DNA from: Marinifilum flexuosum
GTDB taxonomy: Bacteria > Bacteroidota > Bacteroidia > Bacteroidales > Marinifilaceae
Reading direction: 5' to 3'
Length of the DNA stretch: 64,000 nt
Assembly: GCF_003610555.1 (NCBI RefSeq)
Contig: NZ_RAPQ01000013.1
Coordinates: 1 to 64,000 of the forward strand
Shown: positions 19,522-27,862 of the stretch, in pieces
Layout: every line of letters starts with the position of its first letter
Position numbering within the stretch: position 1 is the first letter of the stretch
Notes under the pieces: generated by a model
Database searches by the model: none
What the model was told of the DNA's origin: nothing
What the model saw: only the letters and a program-made list of their open reading frames with translations
Position numbers and translations under genes: made by a program

Positions 19522-19815
19522 TTTACAAACCAACATTGCACCCCACAAAACTATGATGCACCATTTACATGTGTTTAATGCTTACATATAAATTTTCCTG
19601 AGCCATTTGCAAGCATGCAACTCTTACTTTTTCCTTTTTGGCTGATGTTTGCATGCCTATACTTTTTACAATTTTTTAATCCTGTACAATTTGCAAGCCT
19701 GCAAACAAGGTTCAATTCTTTTCTTGTACCCTTTGCAGACTTGTTGCTTTCAGTTCAAAAAAATAATGTGGTGTATGCAAGCATGCAATGCCTGCATCAA
19801 CAATTTATGCCTCGC
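19522..19815. repeat. 42-bp-period intergenic array 2
   Basis: Seven units start at 19522, 19564, 19606, 19648, 19690, 19732 and 19774, a constant 42-bp spacing. Each begins with TTTGCA or TTTACA (last one TATGCA) and most continue into a palindrome such as TTTGCAAGCCTGCAAA or TGCAAGCATGCA; the remaining 26 nt vary and are T-rich. The array ends exactly at the 3' end of the minus-strand gene at 19805. Frames across it exist but have no conserved protein pattern. It occupies the gap between the convergent fbp and 19805-20482 genes. Confidence 0.75.
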
Positions 19816-20482
19816 TTTGTTCGGTTGGAACCTCTGGCTCTTCTTCTTTTTTAACCTTAGCTGCTGCCTTAGGGAACAATCTGTCGGCATATTTCTTGCC
19901 AAACATTTTTGCAGCATCGTGATAGTTGTACTCATACTGCTTTCTCAATTCAGCCTGTGCACCTTCTTCGTCGGCAATTGCCGTTTTTACTTTTGTATCC
20001 TGCACATCCAAGCCATTTATGCTATTGCGTACATTAGCAATGGCAGTGTTTAATGGAGCAAGGCTAGAGTTCAACTCATGTTCAGCACCCAAATTTTCGA
20101 TACGCTTGGCAATCTGTTCGGCCATTTTCATTTCTTTTGCAATTGGCGCACGAACAATATCGGAATATTTACCATCGGGAAATAGGAGTTGATAAACTGG
20201 TCTGCCAGGATTTTTTCTGTCAAACAATTTTGCCTCATCCGATACATTTCGAATTGCATCATCCAAAAGAGCATCGTTATAGATAACATCATCCTGTGCT
20301 GCATCCCTCAACTCTTTTTGCTTTTCGGTTTCCAGCTTTTTTGCTTTTAAAGCATCAATCGAAGGCTGAATGTTTGTAACTAATTGATCGGCTCCTTGTG
20401 TACGGTTGCACAATCTTACATGACGAGTTCCTTTACTTAGGTGAGTTTGCGACGACATATTGTCATTCAAAAGTGTTGCCAT
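19805..20482 (-). CDS. Charged helical protein of unknown function
   Basis: I do not recognise this 225-residue protein. It has no signal peptide or membrane segment. Residues about 40-65 (ALKAKKLETEKQKELRDAAQ) and 115-175 look like long charged helices, possibly coiled coils; PVYQLLFPDGKYSDIV in the middle is the most distinctive stretch, and the C-terminus is low-complexity Lys/Glu (VKKEEEPEVPTEQ). A short basic N-terminal part (GTRHVRLCNRTQGADQL) precedes the helices. A structural or nucleoid-type role is conceivable but unsupported. The last codons overlap the end of repeat array 2, and a divergent secreted-protein gene lies 496 nt upstream. Confidence 0.6.
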   Translation of the reverse strand: MATLLNDNMSSQTHLSKGTRHVRLCNRTQGADQLVTNIQPSIDALKAKKLETEKQKELRDAAQDDVIYNDALLDDAIRNVSDEAKLFDRKNPGRPVYQLLFPDGKYSDIVRAPIAKEMKMAEQIAKRIENLGAEHELNSSLAPLNTAIANVRNSINGLDVQDTKVKTAIADEEGAQAELRKQYEYNYHDAAKMFGKKYADRLFPKAAAKVKKEEEPEVPTEQSEA

Positions 20483-20692
20483 CTTCTTAATTTTTTAAAA
20501 TTAAACATGTATTATTTGGGTTAGTCAATTTCAATTTGTTTATCAATCATAAACCCCTATCCGCACTCAACCCCAGCAAACATCAATCATTCAACAACAA
20601 AACTCCTATATATTTTTTTATGATTCAATTATGAATTTAACATTTATTTTTAAATCAAACATGAAAACCTATGTTTTTTTGATTAAAAAATC

Positions 20693-20733
20693 CTTTTATC
20701 AGGATTATAAAAGCTTTTATCAGGAATTTAAAG
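20693..20733. promoter_or_regulatory. Two adjacent 20/21-bp inverted repeats (candidate operator)
   Basis: CTTTTATCAGGATTATAAAAG (20693-20713, described here as CTTTTAT..ATAAAAG) is followed with no gap by a second copy, CTTTTATCAGGAATTTAAAG (20714-20733). Both share CTTTTATCAGGA and are imperfect palindromes. They lie in the 496-nt gap between divergent genes, upstream of the promoter-like boxes of the secreted-protein gene. Two palindromes at two-turn spacing would suit a cooperative dimeric regulator. The rest of this gap is AT-rich with no gene. Confidence 0.45.
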
Positions 20734-20890
20734 CTGTTTAATCCCACTCTAGATAGTTGTAGGTTAAGTGTATAATCACGCACTCTCTATGCGAAAAACA
20801 ATCAAAAATATTGATTTACCCTTTAGGCAAAAATCAAGAACCAGCACAATCAGTTTGGAAATAATACCGATTCCTATTCAAATTGTGTTA

Positions 20891-20921
20891 TTGACATCCC
20901 CCTCACTTTGTTGTAATTTAG
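20891..20921 (+). promoter_or_regulatory. Promoter of the secreted-protein gene
   Basis: TTG (20891-20893), 20 nt, then TAATTTAG (20914-20921) is a near match to the Bacteroidota consensus, about 57 nt before the ATG at 20979. Confidence 0.4.
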
Positions 20922-20978
20922 CTACACCAATCTCACACCTTCTTATAGCATACCATTTTCACTTAAAATCCTATAGAA

Positions 20979-21551
20979 ATGAAATCGATATGTTTACTAT
21001 TGGTATTACTTTATTTTGCAATGCCAGCCCAATCGCAAGAAGAAAAGGTAATCATCAACAACATTGAGTTGAACCAAAGTCAAATTGAAGAATTTGAAAA
21101 GTATTATGGTACCAAGCCTCTTCCGGGTAATTACTGGTACGATAAAACCAGCGGTTTATATGGGGTTGTTGGCTATGCTTCATTTGGTTTTATGCTGCCC
21201 AACCATGACTTGGGCCACTTAAAGCGTGATGCCTCGAAAGGACAAACCAATGTGATTGTAAATGGCAGGGAATTGCCACAAAACGAATGGCTGGTTTGGA
21301 GCTATGTATTGGGCTATTACATTCAGCCGGGAAATTACTGGTTTGATCATTTGGGAAATGCAGGCTATATCGGAAATCCAATTCCTACCGTAAATTTATA
21401 CCTGGCCGCACAACAAAATGGATACAGCGGCAAAGGAAGTGGTGGCGATAATTTTTGGTCGACTCGATTTAGTGCGGGCAATTACGATCAAGGCAATACC
21501 AGAGGTTATGTGAGTGTGCCGGGGCATGGACCTGTTGGGTATGGATTTTAG
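20979..21551 (+). CDS. Secreted protein with two PGNYW(Y/F)D repeats
   Basis: The 190-residue protein has a signal peptide (MKSICLLLVLLYFAMPAQS) with likely cleavage near residue 19-20. The mature part contains two copies of a short module: PGNYWYD at 49-55 followed by SGLYGVVG, and PGNYWFD at 117-123 followed by LGNAGYIG. The part between copies has NGRELPQNEWLVWSYVLG. The C-terminus is Gly-rich (GPVGYGF). I recognise the G-x-YWYD-x-SG-x-xG pattern from other secreted bacterial proteins but know no function. The repeated aromatic motif suggests a surface or polymer-binding role, which is an inference. Confidence 0.65.
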   Translation: MKSICLLLVLLYFAMPAQSQEEKVIINNIELNQSQIEEFEKYYGTKPLPGNYWYDKTSGLYGVVGYASFGFMLPNHDLGHLKRDASKGQTNVIVNGRELPQNEWLVWSYVLGYYIQPGNYWFDHLGNAGYIGNPIPTVNLYLAAQQNGYSGKGSGGDNFWSTRFSAGNYDQGNTRGYVSVPGHGPVGYGF

Positions 21552-21776
21552 TAAAATCAAATTTCCAAATCATAAAATCCAAACCATTCTAACATTGTGA
21601 TTTGAGCATTGCAGCTTGGTTTCTGAAACTTTTCCCTAAATTTGCCTTTCAATCAATAAAAAGGGAATCATTGGAACTGTACCGATTATCATTTGTAATA
21701 TCCATTTAGTACACTGTGTTTCTAAACGGTTTTCAAATGTATATCGGCATAATACCTGCATAATTTAGGGAGATAA

Positions 21777-24700
21777 ATGGTATTAAAAGAACTTAAAAAC
21801 ATTTTTGCTGAACATCCGGCACGATTCAGCATTGAAAAACAATTACATGGCAACAGCAATTTTCACCTACACTTGCGTGGATTGGTAGGATCGGCTTTGC
21901 CCGTGATGGTTTCATCATTAGAAAGCCAGGCAAAACCTCAACTGTTCATTTTAAATGATAAAGAGGAAGCTGCCTATTTTTATAATGATTTGTGCAATTT
22001 GATTGACGAAAGTTCGGTTCTTTTTTTTCCATCATCCTACAAGCGTTCGGTACAATACGAAAAAACGGATAACTCCAACATTATTCTACGTGCCGAAACT
22101 TTAAACAAATTAAATTCTAATCATCAAGCAAGCTACATTGTTACTTTTCCTGAGGCAATTGTTGAGAAAGTAATCAGCCAGGATCAACTAACCGAAAATA
22201 CCCTTAAAATTAAGATTGGGGAAAAACTCTCGCCTGAATTTGTAGAGGAAGTTTTGGTGGATTATGAATTCGAGCGTGCCGACTTTGTAGTTGAGCCGGG
22301 CCAGTTTTCGATTCGTGGGAGTATTATCGATATCTTTTCTTTTTCGGATGAACATCCATACAGAATTGATTTCTTTGGTGAAGAAGTGGAATCCATTCGT
22401 GTGTTCAATGTGGAAAATCAACTTTCGATTAAAAAGCTGGATACGGTAGATATCATTCCAAACATTCAGGAAAATCTTTTAAAAAATTCCAGAATCTCAT
22501 TCCTGAACTTTGCCCCAGACCAATCGGTTTTTTGGTGTAAAAATGTGCAGTTTATCAGCGATAGAATTCAGGCAATCTACGAAAATACCATAGAGAAAGT
22601 TCCTACTTTGGAATTGGGGGAAGATACGGTTGCTACAAAAGATTACCTGATAAAAGGTTTGGATTTTATCGATCAGCTGAATCAATATTCGTGTATTGAA
22701 TTTGGGCAAAAATTCTTTTTCCCTACCGAGAACGAAATTCAGTTCAATCAAGCACCCCAACCTGCTTTCAACAAGAACTTCGATTTGTTGGGCGAGCACT
22801 TGCTGAATAACAATGCCAGAGCCGAAAGCAATTACATTCTATCTGATAATGCCAAGCAGATTGAGCGTATTCAAAATATTTTCGATGACAAAGGAATAGA
22901 AGTAGAGTTTCAATCTGTGGATCAAACCTTACACGAAGGTTTTTCCGACAGAGATTTGAGAATCTCCTTATTTACCGATCATCAAATCTTCGATCGTTAT
23001 CACAAGTTCCGATTAAAAACAACTACGGTACACAAGGCCAAGGAATCGGTTACCTTAAAAGAAATCAACCGACTTCATCCGGGAGATTATATCGTGCATG
23101 CCGATCATGGTATTGGCCGATTTGGTGGTTTGCAGAAGGTTGATGTGAATGGGAAAGATCAGGAAGCAATCCGTTTGGTATACAAAGACAACGACATACT
23201 GTTTGTGAGTTTGCACTCGCTACACAAAATTTCGAAATACAAAGGCAAAGACGGCTCTGCCCCGAAAATTTACAAATTGGGAACCGGAGCATGGCAAAAA
23301 CTGAAAGAGAAAACCAAGAGCAAGGTTAAAGACATTGCCAAAGAATTGATCGCCCTATATGCAAAACGTAAGGCCGAAAGAGGTTTTCAGTTCAGTCCCG
23401 ATTCGTATATGCAACAAGAATTGGAAGCTTCATTTATATACGAAGATACCCCAGACCAGGTAAAAGCTACAAAGGCTACCAAAGAAGGAATGGAATCGCC
23501 TTTCCCAATGGACCGGTTGGTTTGTGGTGATGTTGGTTTCGGGAAAACCGAAATTGCCATTCGTGCTGCTTTTAAAGCAGTGGCCGATAACAAACAGGTT
23601 GCTGTTTTGGTTCCAACAACCATTCTAGCCTTCCAACATTTTAAAACTTTCAGCGATCGTTTAAAGAATTTCCCATGTCGTGTTGATTACATCAGCCGCA
23701 TGCGAAAAGCAAAAGATCAAAGAGAAATATTAAAAGATTTAAAGGCTGGACAAATCGACATTTTAATCGGAACCCACCGAATTATTGGAAAAGATATCGA
23801 CTTTAAGGATTTGGGATTACTGATTGTTGATGAAGAGCAAAAGTTTGGTGTAACTGTTAAGGAAAAGTTGAAGCAGATGAAAGTAAATGTAGATACCTTG
23901 ACGCTTACAGCAACACCTATTCCAAGAACACTGCAATTCTCATTAATGGGTGCTCGCGATTTGTCAATCATCAATACGCCGCCGCCAAACCGATATCCAA
24001 TTGTAACCGAAGTTCACAATTTTAACGAAGACATTATTCGCGAAGCCATTTCTTACGAGGTGGAACGCAACGGCCAGGTATTCTTTATCCACAATAGGGT
24101 TCAGAATATTAAAGAAGTTCAAGATATGATTCACAGAACGGTTCCTGGAGTTTCAACTGTTGTGGCCCATGGTCAGATGGATGGACCAAAGTTGGAGAAA
24201 ATCATGCTCGAGTTTATTCGCGGCGATTACGATGTGTTGATTGCAACAACCATTATCGAATCGGGCTTGGATATTCCGAATGCCAACACCATTATTATTA
24301 ACAATGGTCAGAATTTTGGATTGAGTGAATTGCATCAGTTAAGAGGTCGTGTTGGTCGTTCAAACAAAAAGGCATTCTGTTACCTGTTGACTCCTCCTAT
24401 GGAATCGATGACCCAGGAAGCAAGACAAAGACTACAGGCCATCGAAAACTTCTCTGAACTGGGAAGCGGGTTCAACATTGCCATGCAAGATTTGGACATT
24501 CGTGGAGCTGGAAACTTGCTGGGGGGAGAGCAATCTGGTTTCATTACTGACATTGGTTACGAAACCTATCAACGAATTTTGAACGAAGCAATGCTTGAGT
24601 TGAAGGAAAATGAATTCAAAGATGTTTTTGCTGACGAAAAGAAAGAGGAAGAAAAAGAGGTCATCCGTTTTATTAACGATTGTCAGATTGATACCGATCT

Positions 24701-25127
24701 TGAAATTTTATTCCCTGAAGAATATGTAGAAAGTATTTCGGAGAGAGTTCGTCTGTATCGTGAATTGGATAATATCCAAACTGAAGAGGAAATCGAAAAA
24801 TTCGAAGACCAACTAAAAGATCGTTTTGGCGATTTGCCTGAACCAAGTATTGAATTGCTAAACGTGGTTCGTTTAAGATGGTTGGCTCTTGACCTGGGAA
24901 TTGAAAAGCTGATTTTAAAAAGCAACAAGCTGGTTCTGTATTTCATTTCCGATCAGGATTCTCCTTTCTATCAATCGACACAATTCAGCAAAGTGCTTCA
25001 ATTCTTACAAGCCCAAACAATTCCTTGTAAAATGAAAGAAGCAAAAAACAGACTGAGCTTAAGCTTCGAAAAAGTTTCGAATATTGTAGCTGCTACCGAT
25101 ATCCTTATGAAAATAAATCAGGATTAA
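21777..25127 (+). CDS. mfd: Transcription-repair coupling factor
   Basis: Mfd removes RNA polymerase stalled at DNA lesions and recruits UvrABC. The 1116-residue protein has, in order, the UvrB-like N-terminal domains (about 1-330), the CarD-like polymerase-binding domain (about 425-500, GDYIVHADHGIGRFGG), the translocase with Walker A GDVGFGKTE at about 583 and DEEQ at 685, the second RecA-like lobe with HGQM and the QLRGRVGRS motif, and the C-terminal TRCF domain. Length is normal. It has no close partner gene; a bidirectional terminator separates it from the convergent regulator gene. Confidence 0.96.
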   Translation: MVLKELKNIFAEHPARFSIEKQLHGNSNFHLHLRGLVGSALPVMVSSLESQAKPQLFILNDKEEAAYFYNDLCNLIDESSVLFFPSSYKRSVQYEKTDNSNIILRAETLNKLNSNHQASYIVTFPEAIVEKVISQDQLTENTLKIKIGEKLSPEFVEEVLVDYEFERADFVVEPGQFSIRGSIIDIFSFSDEHPYRIDFFGEEVESIRVFNVENQLSIKKLDTVDIIPNIQENLLKNSRISFLNFAPDQSVFWCKNVQFISDRIQAIYENTIEKVPTLELGEDTVATKDYLIKGLDFIDQLNQYSCIEFGQKFFFPTENEIQFNQAPQPAFNKNFDLLGEHLLNNNARAESNYILSDNAKQIERIQNIFDDKGIEVEFQSVDQTLHEGFSDRDLRISLFTDHQIFDRYHKFRLKTTTVHKAKESVTLKEINRLHPGDYIVHADHGIGRFGGLQKVDVNGKDQEAIRLVYKDNDILFVSLHSLHKISKYKGKDGSAPKIYKLGTGAWQKLKEKTKSKVKDIAKELIALYAKRKAERGFQFSPDSYMQQELEASFIYEDTPDQVKATKATKEGMESPFPMDRLVCGDVGFGKTEIAIRAAFKAVADNKQVAVLVPTTILAFQHFKTFSDRLKNFPCRVDYISRMRKAKDQREILKDLKAGQIDILIGTHRIIGKDIDFKDLGLLIVDEEQKFGVTVKEKLKQMKVNVDTLTLTATPIPRTLQFSLMGARDLSIINTPPPNRYPIVTEVHNFNEDIIREAISYEVERNGQVFFIHNRVQNIKEVQDMIHRTVPGVSTVVAHGQMDGPKLEKIMLEFIRGDYDVLIATTIIESGLDIPNANTIIINNGQNFGLSELHQLRGRVGRSNKKAFCYLLTPPMESMTQEARQRLQAIENFSELGSGFNIAMQDLDIRGAGNLLGGEQSGFITDIGYETYQRILNEAMLELKENEFKDVFADEKKEEEKEVIRFINDCQIDTDLEILFPEEYVESISERVRLYRELDNIQTEEEIEKFEDQLKDRFGDLPEPSIELLNVVRLRWLALDLGIEKLILKSNKLVLYFISDQDSPFYQSTQFSKVLQFLQAQTIPCKMKEAKNRLSLSFEKVSNIVAATDILMKINQD

Positions 25128-25135
25128 TGATAAAA

Positions 25136-25170
25136 AAAAGATCGCTCAGGTTAATACTAAGCGATCTTTT
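25136..25170. terminator. Bidirectional terminator between mfd and the REC-PAS gene
   Basis: AAAAGATCGCT (25136-25146) and AGCGATCTTTT (25160-25170) form an 11-bp stem that includes A and T runs on both sides, so it can work for both convergent genes. Confidence 0.85.
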
Positions 25171-25192
25171 AAATATTTTATTGGTGTAAAGT

Positions 25193-26659
25193 TTAATCTT
25201 CAGGTATTTCTCTCACCAAAACCAAAACCTTATCATTTCCCAGGTTGGTAATGCGAGCTTCGTACCAATGTTCACCTTTTGTTGTTTTCATTTCGTATTT
25301 GAATTTCTCCATAAACCCAACACTCAAAACTTTCTCTATTTTCGCTTCAGCCAACTGTAAAGCTTCTCCTGAAAATACTTTCTTTAAATGGGCACCAATT
25401 ATTTCATCTTTAGGAAGAGCTAAAAAAGATTCATCTTCCATTTTATAATCCTCAAAAATGCCTTCTTTATTCACAACAAAAATTAAATCAGGAATGGCAT
25501 TGATTAAATCTTTGTTTCTGCGTTCGCTTTCCTCAAGCATCAACTGACTTTTCTTACGAACCGTTACATCCCTTACATAGCAAACTATTCCTTTATCGAT
25601 TCCCTTCTCGTTTTTTAGCATCGAAGAGTATAGCTTTAGATAAGTTTCTTTACCATCGATATCAAATAATAGTTCCACTTCGTAATTGCTATTTTTTTCA
25701 GTTGGAATCAACAAATCTTCAGCAAATGATTTTTCTCTGCCCGATAAGGATAAATCGCTATAAGGCTTGCCAATGATTTCATTTTCCTTTTTACCAAATA
25801 TTCTTTCGCATCCTTTGTTCCATGATTTAACCCTTCCATTTAAATCGAAGGTTACCACTCCATCATGAAAATGATTGATAATATCTGCTTTTTCAGCCAA
25901 CATCTCTCGATAAGAATATTCCTGGGTAATATCACGAATAATAAATTGAAGATTGTTCTTTCCGTTAAACTCAATATGAGCAGCAGTTAAGCCAACATCA
26001 AACGGATCGCCATGAATGGTTTTAAATTTTAAGTGAGTATATTCTATTCCCTGCCCCATTTGAACAGCTCGATCGAACTTTTCTTTAAATTCCTCTTGAT
26101 ACTCTTCACTGATATAGGAAAGAAGTTGAAGTCCCATAAGGTCTTCAATATATGCGGTCCTGAATAATTTTAATCCCAAACAATTTAGATATTCAATTCC
26201 ACCGGCTTCATTTATAACCAAAATTGCCTCTGGCGAATCTGTAATAAAATTACGAAATCGCTTCTCTCTCATTTTTTGATCCAAATCGAACTGATGTTTA
26301 TAAAACGCCAATTCAATTGATATTCCCAACTCTTTTTTATCGATTGGTTTTACCAGATATCCATAAGAATGGGTATTGATTACTCTTTGGATGGTAGATT
26401 CTTCAGTATCGCTGGAAAGGAAAATAACCGGAATATCAAATTTAGATTTTATCAATTCTGTTGTTTGAATACCATCCAGATCTCCTCCCAAATGAACATC
26501 CATAAGAACAATATCCGGATTTAATTTTTCACACAAACGAATGGCTTCTTTACCATCTTCAACAATTCCTAACAAATCGTAACCTAATTCCTTTAAGAAC
26601 ATTCGGAATATTGTCGAAATTAAGTTGTCGTCCTCAACGATTAAAATCTTTTTTTTCAT
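25193..26659 (-). CDS. Response regulator with REC and three PAS domains
   Basis: The 488-residue protein begins with a receiver domain: acidic pocket Asp 10/Asp 11, phospho-acceptor Asp 54 (LMDVHLGG), Ser 82 and Lys 104 (VKPIDK). It is followed by three PAS domains at about 135-245, 250-365 and 375-485, with the PAC-type ends FIIRDITQEYS and YVRDVTVRKKS. The last PAS runs to the C-terminus, so there is no histidine kinase, GGDEF, DNA-binding or other output domain. No signal peptide or membrane segment is seen, so it is cytoplasmic. No kinase gene is adjacent. It may act by protein contact, for example on a hybrid kinase; that is inferred. Confidence 0.88.
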   Translation of the reverse strand: MKKKILIVEDDNLISTIFRMFLKELGYDLLGIVEDGKEAIRLCEKLNPDIVLMDVHLGGDLDGIQTTELIKSKFDIPVIFLSSDTEESTIQRVINTHSYGYLVKPIDKKELGISIELAFYKHQFDLDQKMREKRFRNFITDSPEAILVINEAGGIEYLNCLGLKLFRTAYIEDLMGLQLLSYISEEYQEEFKEKFDRAVQMGQGIEYTHLKFKTIHGDPFDVGLTAAHIEFNGKNNLQFIIRDITQEYSYREMLAEKADIINHFHDGVVTFDLNGRVKSWNKGCERIFGKKENEIIGKPYSDLSLSGREKSFAEDLLIPTEKNSNYEVELLFDIDGKETYLKLYSSMLKNEKGIDKGIVCYVRDVTVRKKSQLMLEESERRNKDLINAIPDLIFVVNKEGIFEDYKMEDESFLALPKDEIIGAHLKKVFSGEALQLAEAKIEKVLSVGFMEKFKYEMKTTKGEHWYEARITNLGNDKVLVLVREIPED

Positions 26660-26864
26660 TAAGCAGTAATTGAAAATTTTACCGATACTAATACAATTTA
26701 ATACCTAGAGCATGGGTTATTCACCTTTAAAATAAACAAAGTGGATTAATCTTCATTAATTCCTTTTGAAAAACCTGTGGGGCACCTAATTTATATGCCT
26801 AAAGTTTACTAATTTTAAGCGATTTTACAAGCTATTTATAATAATACACATCAATTATTTTCCA

Positions 26865-27608
26865 TTGAATCTTATAATTGACATAGGCAACACAAAAATT
26901 AAAGCTAGTATTTTCCTAAAAGGAGAATTAAATACTACCAAAGCTTCTGAAAAAGTGGATGTCGAATTTGCAAAAGAATTACTAGGTGAATTTACCACAA
27001 TAGAAAAAGTAATCATCGCTTCGGTTCGTGAATATCCAGATAATTTGATCAGTTTTCTTAAAACAAAAATCCAACATGTTTTCTTCTTTGATTCTAAACT
27101 TCCTATACCATTAGAAAACTTATATGAATCAAAAAAGACATTGGGTTACGATAGGTTAGCTGCCTGCATTGGAGCCTATGCAATGGATCCCAATCAGAAT
27201 ATTTTGGTAATTGATGCCGGAACTGCCATCACTTTCGACTTTGTGAATAAACACGGACAGTACCTTGGGGGATGTATTTCTCCTGGTTTAAGTATGCGAT
27301 ATAAAGCTTTAAACCATTTCACAAAGAAACTCCCTCTACTTTCTGTAAATGAAAATTATTCCTTAATTGGAAAAAATACCAAGGAAGCAATAACTGGTGG
27401 AGTGCAAAATGGAATTGTATTTGAGATAGATTCATATATCAATCAATTGAAACAGAAATATGCTGATCTAAAAGTAATACTAACAGGTGGCGACGCTCCC
27501 TTTTTATACAAGAATATTACCAATCCAGCAACTCTTGAAATGAATGTACTGGCAATTGGGCTAAACCATATCCTTGAATTTAATATTTTGGAACGCTCTA
27601 ATAATTAA
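26865..27608 (+). CDS. coaX: Type III pantothenate kinase
   Basis: CoaX phosphorylates pantothenate, the first step of coenzyme A synthesis. The 247-residue protein shows the ASKHA-fold motifs DIGNTKIK at 6-13, GYDRLAA at about 94-100, VIDAGTAITFDF at about 118-129 and GGCISPG, all expected in type III enzymes. The start codon is TTG: the family begins MNLxIDIGNT and no ATG or GTG lies in frame nearby. It is transcribed alone or with the next gene group; a stem of AGTTTTAGTT/AACTAAAACT lies 120 nt downstream. Confidence 0.93.
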   Translation: MNLIIDIGNTKIKASIFLKGELNTTKASEKVDVEFAKELLGEFTTIEKVIIASVREYPDNLISFLKTKIQHVFFFDSKLPIPLENLYESKKTLGYDRLAACIGAYAMDPNQNILVIDAGTAITFDFVNKHGQYLGGCISPGLSMRYKALNHFTKKLPLLSVNENYSLIGKNTKEAITGGVQNGIVFEIDSYINQLKQKYADLKVILTGGDAPFLYKNITNPATLEMNVLAIGLNHILEFNILERSNN

Positions 27609-27615
27609 CAAAGTT

Positions 27616-27646
27616 TTTGTTGATTTCCAATTTATTTATAGTTTTG
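27616..27646 (+). promoter_or_regulatory. Promoter upstream of the TPR-lptC cluster
   Basis: TTTG (27616-27619), exactly 19 nt, then TAGTTTTG (27639-27646) is a full consensus match. A second TAGTTTTG lies at 27820-27827, 36 nt before the TPR gene ATG, without a clear TTTG partner. Either may drive the TPR-lptC-CorC cluster; from the first the leader would be about 210 nt. Confidence 0.6.
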
Positions 27647-27727
27647 CAAGAAGCTAATTTTTGAGCTTTCAAATGGTTATTTAGAACAAATTCAAAACTT
27701 ATACTGAAACTTTGGTATGAGTTTTGC

Positions 27728-27754
27728 AGTTTTAGTTCCAACAAAACTAAAACT
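27728..27754 (+). terminator. AT-rich hairpin, possible coaX terminator
   Basis: AGTTTTAGTT (27728-27737) and AACTAAAACT (27745-27754) form a perfect 10-bp stem with a 7-nt loop. The tail TTCGTTATATTTATT is T-rich. As it lies downstream of the promoter at 27616 it could also act as an attenuator for the next operon. Confidence 0.45.
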
Positions 27755-27862
27755 TTCGTTATATTTATTCTGACTTAATAGATATGACATTTTTCAGGAT
27801 ATCCTAAAGCCCATTTTTATAGTTTTGCAACAATTAAACTTGATTATAAAAAATTTAATAAC

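Noticed and set aside
19649-20053. Open frame through array 2 and antisense to the 19805-20482 gene
   Set aside because: Cys/Phe-rich, no family features, and it is opposite a better frame with normal composition.
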